Positions 61,520 to 64,000 of a stretch of DNA of 64,000 nucleotides are shown piece by piece. How positions within the stretch are numbered: the first letter of the stretch is position 1; every line of letters starts with the position of its first letter. The notes under the pieces are model-generated. The model was not told the DNA's origin, searched no databases, and worked only from the letters and a program-made list of their open reading frames with translations. A program made the translations under genes and the position numbers. The stretch is from assembly GCF_033095865.1 (NCBI RefSeq), contig NZ_AP019365.1:2763501-2827500 (forward strand), written 5' to 3'. The DNA is from Pseudomonas sp. KU43P. GTDB lineage: Bacteria; Pseudomonadota; Gammaproteobacteria; Pseudomonadales; Pseudomonadaceae.

Positions 61520-63007
61520 GGCGCACGGCCACCTGCTTTAGTTGAACCTGGACAGCCGGTGATCAGCGACATGGAGCGCGATGACCTGCACCGCGAGGTG
61601 TACCGAACGCAGGGTAAGCTCACCAGTTGCTTCGGCTATGACGCGATGGGGCGCAAGGCGTGGCAGTTCGCCTCGACGTTACCCGCCGAGAAACTCTCCC
61701 AGGTGCACAACGCGGGTATTCACACCTCGCTGCTGGTCGAGCATGCCTACAACCCAATTCACCGCCGTTACCAGTACGACCCGGCCGGTGAACTGGTGCG
61801 GACCCTGGACAAGCTGCGGGGCGAGATCAAGTACCAGTACGAAGCCAACGGCCAGTTGCACAGCCGCGACACCGGCTCGCTGATTGGCAGTGAAGAATTC
61901 CGTTATGACCCGGCGTCGAACCGGCTGGACTTCAATGCGCGGCAGTTCGACAAGGTCAAGGACAACCGCATCCAGCAGTGGCGGGATCAGGAGTACCGCT
62001 ATGACCCGTGGGGCAACCTGATCGAGAAGCGCTCGGGGCATAGTAAGTTGCAGAACTTTAGCTATGACTGCGAGAACCGGCTGGTGCGCGCCGAAACGCT
62101 GGTCAATGGGAAGCTGGAGGGCACGGGGGCGTATCGGTACGACAGTCTCGGGCGACGGATTGCCAAGCAGGCTGAAATCAATGGCGAGGTCGAGCAGAAG
62201 CGGTTCCTTTGGCAAGGGCTGCGAATGCTGCGTGAGGAAACGCCCCGGCAGAGCATCGTGTACCTGTACGAGCCGGGTAGCTATGTTCCGTTGGCGCGTG
62301 TGGATCAGGCTGAAGGTGAAGCGCAGAAGGTCTACTACTTCCATACCGATCAGATCGGTACGCCGCTGGAGCTGACGGACAGCCAAGGGGAGATTGTTTG
62401 GCAGGCGACCTATCGCTCATGGGGAACCGTAGAACAGCTAGCTGTAAATAGCATTGAACAAAATTTTCGTTTTCAAGGGCAGTACGATGACCCTGAGACG
62501 GGGCTGCATTACAATACTTTCCGATATTATGATGCTGAAGTGGGTCGCTTCATTACACAGGATCCCATTGGGTTAACCGGTAGTGTCAATCTCTATCAAT
62601 ACGCAATGAATCCTGTGATATGGATTGATCCTTGGGGTCTATCGTGTTCGAGTGATGCTAAGACCCTTCGAGCTAATATGGTTGCAGCGGGTAAATCTGA
62701 ACCGTCCTTCAAAAATTCTGCACACCATATTGTTATGTCCAATTCTGCTGACGTGCGTATGGTCGCTCTTCAGGACAAAATGAAAAGCATGGACATAGAT
62801 ATAAATACTGCGGAAAATGGAATATTTTTGCCGTCTAACAGCAAGGTTAAACTCCCAGAGGGGAGCACTTTACCGAATCACGCCAGCATTCACACGAATG
62901 CATACAAGCAAAAGGTTTATGATCGTCTGGTATCAATAAATAATAGCGGTGATTTCTTGGGTGAGCTTAATAAGATAAGCTCGGAAATTGCTCGTGGTCT
63001 TTTCTAG
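61364..63007 (+). CDS. Decayed Rhs core with AHH-nuclease tip
   Basis: The open frame (547 codons) contains rhs core from about 61,560 (VISDMERDDLHREVYRTQGK...), the Rhs end DPIGLTGSVNLYQYAMNPVI...DPWGL, and a ~121-residue tip. The tip carries the AHH motif and later histidines (FKNSAHHIVMSN; NGIFLPSN; PNHASIHTNAYKQKVYDRL), as in AHH nucleases of the HNH/Endo VII superfamily. Upstream, the rhs homology continues weakly to ~61,520 in another frame with a TAG (GHLL-stop-LNLD) and a one-base deletion near 61,553. The true core is therefore broken. Expression from an internal start such as ATG 61571 is possible but would lack PAAR and chaperone-binding parts. Confidence 0.8.
   Translation: MHQKTGRRNFSGLRLVELASEILVFGCFLKEITERLGVLSSGSATGVTYPDPGARPPALVEPGQPVISDMERDDLHREVYRTQGKLTSCFGYDAMGRKAWQFASTLPAEKLSQVHNAGIHTSLLVEHAYNPIHRRYQYDPAGELVRTLDKLRGEIKYQYEANGQLHSRDTGSLIGSEEFRYDPASNRLDFNARQFDKVKDNRIQQWRDQEYRYDPWGNLIEKRSGHSKLQNFSYDCENRLVRAETLVNGKLEGTGAYRYDSLGRRIAKQAEINGEVEQKRFLWQGLRMLREETPRQSIVYLYEPGSYVPLARVDQAEGEAQKVYYFHTDQIGTPLELTDSQGEIVWQATYRSWGTVEQLAVNSIEQNFRFQGQYDDPETGLHYNTFRYYDAEVGRFITQDPIGLTGSVNLYQYAMNPVIWIDPWGLSCSSDAKTLRANMVAAGKSEPSFKNSAHHIVMSNSADVRMVALQDKMKSMDIDINTAENGIFLPSNSKVKLPEGSTLPNHASIHTNAYKQKVYDRLVSINNSGDFLGELNKISSEIARGLF
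61561..62415 (+). repeat. Core segment repeated at 56,384-57,238 (direct repeat, copy 2)
   Basis: This is the gap-free, near-identical counterpart of the intact rhs core segment, offset by 5,177 bases in the same orientation. Identity stops abruptly at the CAGGCGACCTATCG boundary, after which both copies become AT-rich and diverge, about 75 codons before the toxin tips. Confidence 0.85.
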
Positions 63008-63021
63008 GTGGAGCTAAAACT

Positions 63022-63627
63022 GTGCAAGAGTTGAAGAGTATTGAGGAAAGATATAGTAGTATAACCTCGAGAAGCCAGGCGGTGCTAAACTCCTATTTGG
63101 CGTCGTCATTGCCAATTGTTCGGGAGCGTGTGATTAGTAAAGGTGCGCTTTATAATCAGCGTCCATTTGAAATCGAGCGGGCAGGATTTAAAAAGGGTCG
63201 TCAGCTTAAAAAGATGCCGGCAAGTGTTAAGAATACACACGTGTATCACCTTGACAAGAATGGACAAATAATTTTTGTTGAGATTTTCGGTCAGTCAGAA
63301 AATATCGTTAATAAAGAATTTTATTTTTATCATGACAACTGTGTTGAGCGTGTTTATTTTACCAGTGTCGAAAAATTAAGGAATGTCTCGCTATCCCTAC
63401 TCGAGAAGGGGGTTGTAAAAAAGGACTTAAACTGGGGTGAGTATGGGTGCAGTATATCCGACTATTTTTACTCTGGTGATAGGCTGGAAAAAATACATGT
63501 GCGACAAAAAGAACATATTGATGCTGCTTTTTCAGAATACGAAGTGAGCCTAGAGTACGATGGAGAAGATTTGGTCAAAATATTGAATGTTTTCCCTAAT
63601 GGCTATCAGGAGCAACGGTTTCCATAG
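63022..63627 (+). CDS. Immunity protein for the AHH toxin tip
   Basis: This 201-residue soluble protein begins at GTG 63022 after a GGTGGAG site (MQELKSIEERYSSITSRSQA). Its repeated beta-hairpin-like lines (VYHLDKNGQIIFVEIFGQSE; YFYHDNCVERVYFTS; YEVSLEYDGEDLVKILNVFP) read like a YD/MORN-style beta protein. No named immunity family is recognised. It lies 14 bases after the AHH tip and shares its AT-rich composition. Confidence 0.65.
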   Translation: MQELKSIEERYSSITSRSQAVLNSYLASSLPIVRERVISKGALYNQRPFEIERAGFKKGRQLKKMPASVKNTHVYHLDKNGQIIFVEIFGQSENIVNKEFYFYHDNCVERVYFTSVEKLRNVSLSLLEKGVVKKDLNWGEYGCSISDYFYSGDRLEKIHVRQKEHIDAAFSEYEVSLEYDGEDLVKILNVFPNGYQEQRFP

Positions 63628-63693
63628 ACTTCTAAGCAATGGTGCATGTTGCTGGCGACTTGATTTGTTTTTCAAGGGTTAACCTCTAAATAT

Positions 63694-63721
63694 GGGGGCT
63701 GTATTGCCCCCAAGTCTTTCT
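63694..63721 (+). terminator. Candidate rho-independent terminator after the AHH cassette
   Basis: The perfect stem GGGGGC / GCCCCC with a six-base loop (TGTATT) is followed by AAGTCTTTCT. It lies 67 bases past the immunity gene stop. The T-rich stretch is interrupted, so efficiency is uncertain. Confidence 0.45.
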
Positions 63722-63854
63722 GTGGGGTTGTCGAGCACTGGGCAGGAACGGTGAGATTTATCATTTTCGCTAATTGCTGATCTTTAGAAATATATGTTTG
63801 GAGGGCAGGCGCGGGGATACTTATCCCGTCAAGTAGACTTTCGATGCGGATTGG
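63722..63854 (+). other. Vestige of rhs core and spacer
   Basis: About 40 bases (TTGTCGAGCACTGGGCAGG...) resemble the intact rhs region encoding VVEHWTSDGEHF. The rest has no recognisable content. Confidence 0.35.
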
Positions 63855-64000
63855 CCAAATAGCCGGCAGACGACATGGTCGAAAGAGTGAGGTGGTAGGT
63901 AATCGATCGCGAACTGCGTTCCTATGAAATCGACTTCAGCCTGCCCGGCCTGATGCCCATCGAGTGGTCGCGCTTCTATGCCAGCGACCTCAGCGTGAAT
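63855..64000 (+). pseudogene. Rhs core remnant running off the right edge
   Basis: From about 63,925 the sequence encodes EIDFSLPGLMPIEWSRFYAS then DLSV, matching intact Rhs residues ~245-270 almost exactly. The preceding ~70 bases show weaker similarity to the adjoining upstream part (around the MVVEPV-like stretch) with a deletion. It lacks the PAAR/N-terminal portion, so it is another displaced fragment that continues beyond the window. Confidence 0.7.

Noticed and set aside
61364..61555. N-terminal domain of the AHH-bearing open frame as a new secretion leader
   Set aside because: The upstream open stretch is in a different frame from the residual rhs homology (which shows a TAG and a one-base deletion), so it is probably open by chance.

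Overview
The window is chromosomal DNA of a Pseudomonas, most likely of the P. putida group. The evidence is high GC with strong G/C third-position bias, ten intergenic copies of the paired inverted REP unit typical of that group (GCCGGCAAGCCGGCTCCCAC and its complement), and gene families common there: the Mdc/Mad malonate system, DUF2790, FecIR-TonB and a T6SS laid out like the K1 system of P. putida. No rRNA, tRNA, CRISPR array or insertion sequence was seen.

Bases 1-25,840 are ordinary metabolic chromosome. In order they hold: the end of a malonate transporter gene (madM) with its LysR regulator; a LuxR-type regulator followed by an aldehyde dehydrogenase and a class III aminotransferase (amine or polyamine catabolism); a U32-family 23S rRNA hydroxylase (RlhA-like); the decayed end of a BKACE/DUF849 gene; RidA; TrmK; a DUF2790 protein; a LysR regulator; a PEBP-like protein; two transporters; a lipoprotein; a LysR / CoA-transferase / HMG-CoA-lyase / MFS catabolic set; an iron-type sigma factor / FecR / TonB-receptor signalling set; and an LctP-family permease.

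Bases 25,844-46,554 are one leftward run encoding a complete type VI secretion system. In transcription order it reads: a conserved gene of unknown function, tssB, tssC, tssE, tssF, tssG, tssH(clpV), tssJ, tssK, tssL, tssM, tagF, a second short TssM-like gene ending in an OmpA domain, hcp, tssA. Most neighbours overlap by 1-4 bases, which implies translational coupling. TssL lacks a peptidoglycan-binding domain; the OmpA domain sits on the second TssM-like protein instead.

Bases 47,000-64,000 are the effector region. A leftward pair encodes a probable membrane-active effector and a small membrane protein that may be its immunity factor. A rightward operon encodes VgrG, two adaptor/chaperone-like proteins (the second a clear DUF1795/EagR member) and a 1,401-residue PAAR-Rhs effector with a GIY-YIG nuclease tip, followed by an Imm26-type immunity gene. 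Downstream is an AT-rich graveyard of displaced Rhs ends: an orphan immunity-like gene; a deleted and frameshifted Rhs core with an HNH/Endo VII (LHH-type) tip and its immunity gene; an isolated core fragment; a decayed core with an AHH-nuclease tip and its immunity gene; and the start of another Rhs core remnant running off the window. Core pieces are nearly identical to the intact rhs gene while the tips differ completely. The locus therefore looks like a store of alternative toxin/immunity ends that can recombine onto the single full-length Rhs protein.
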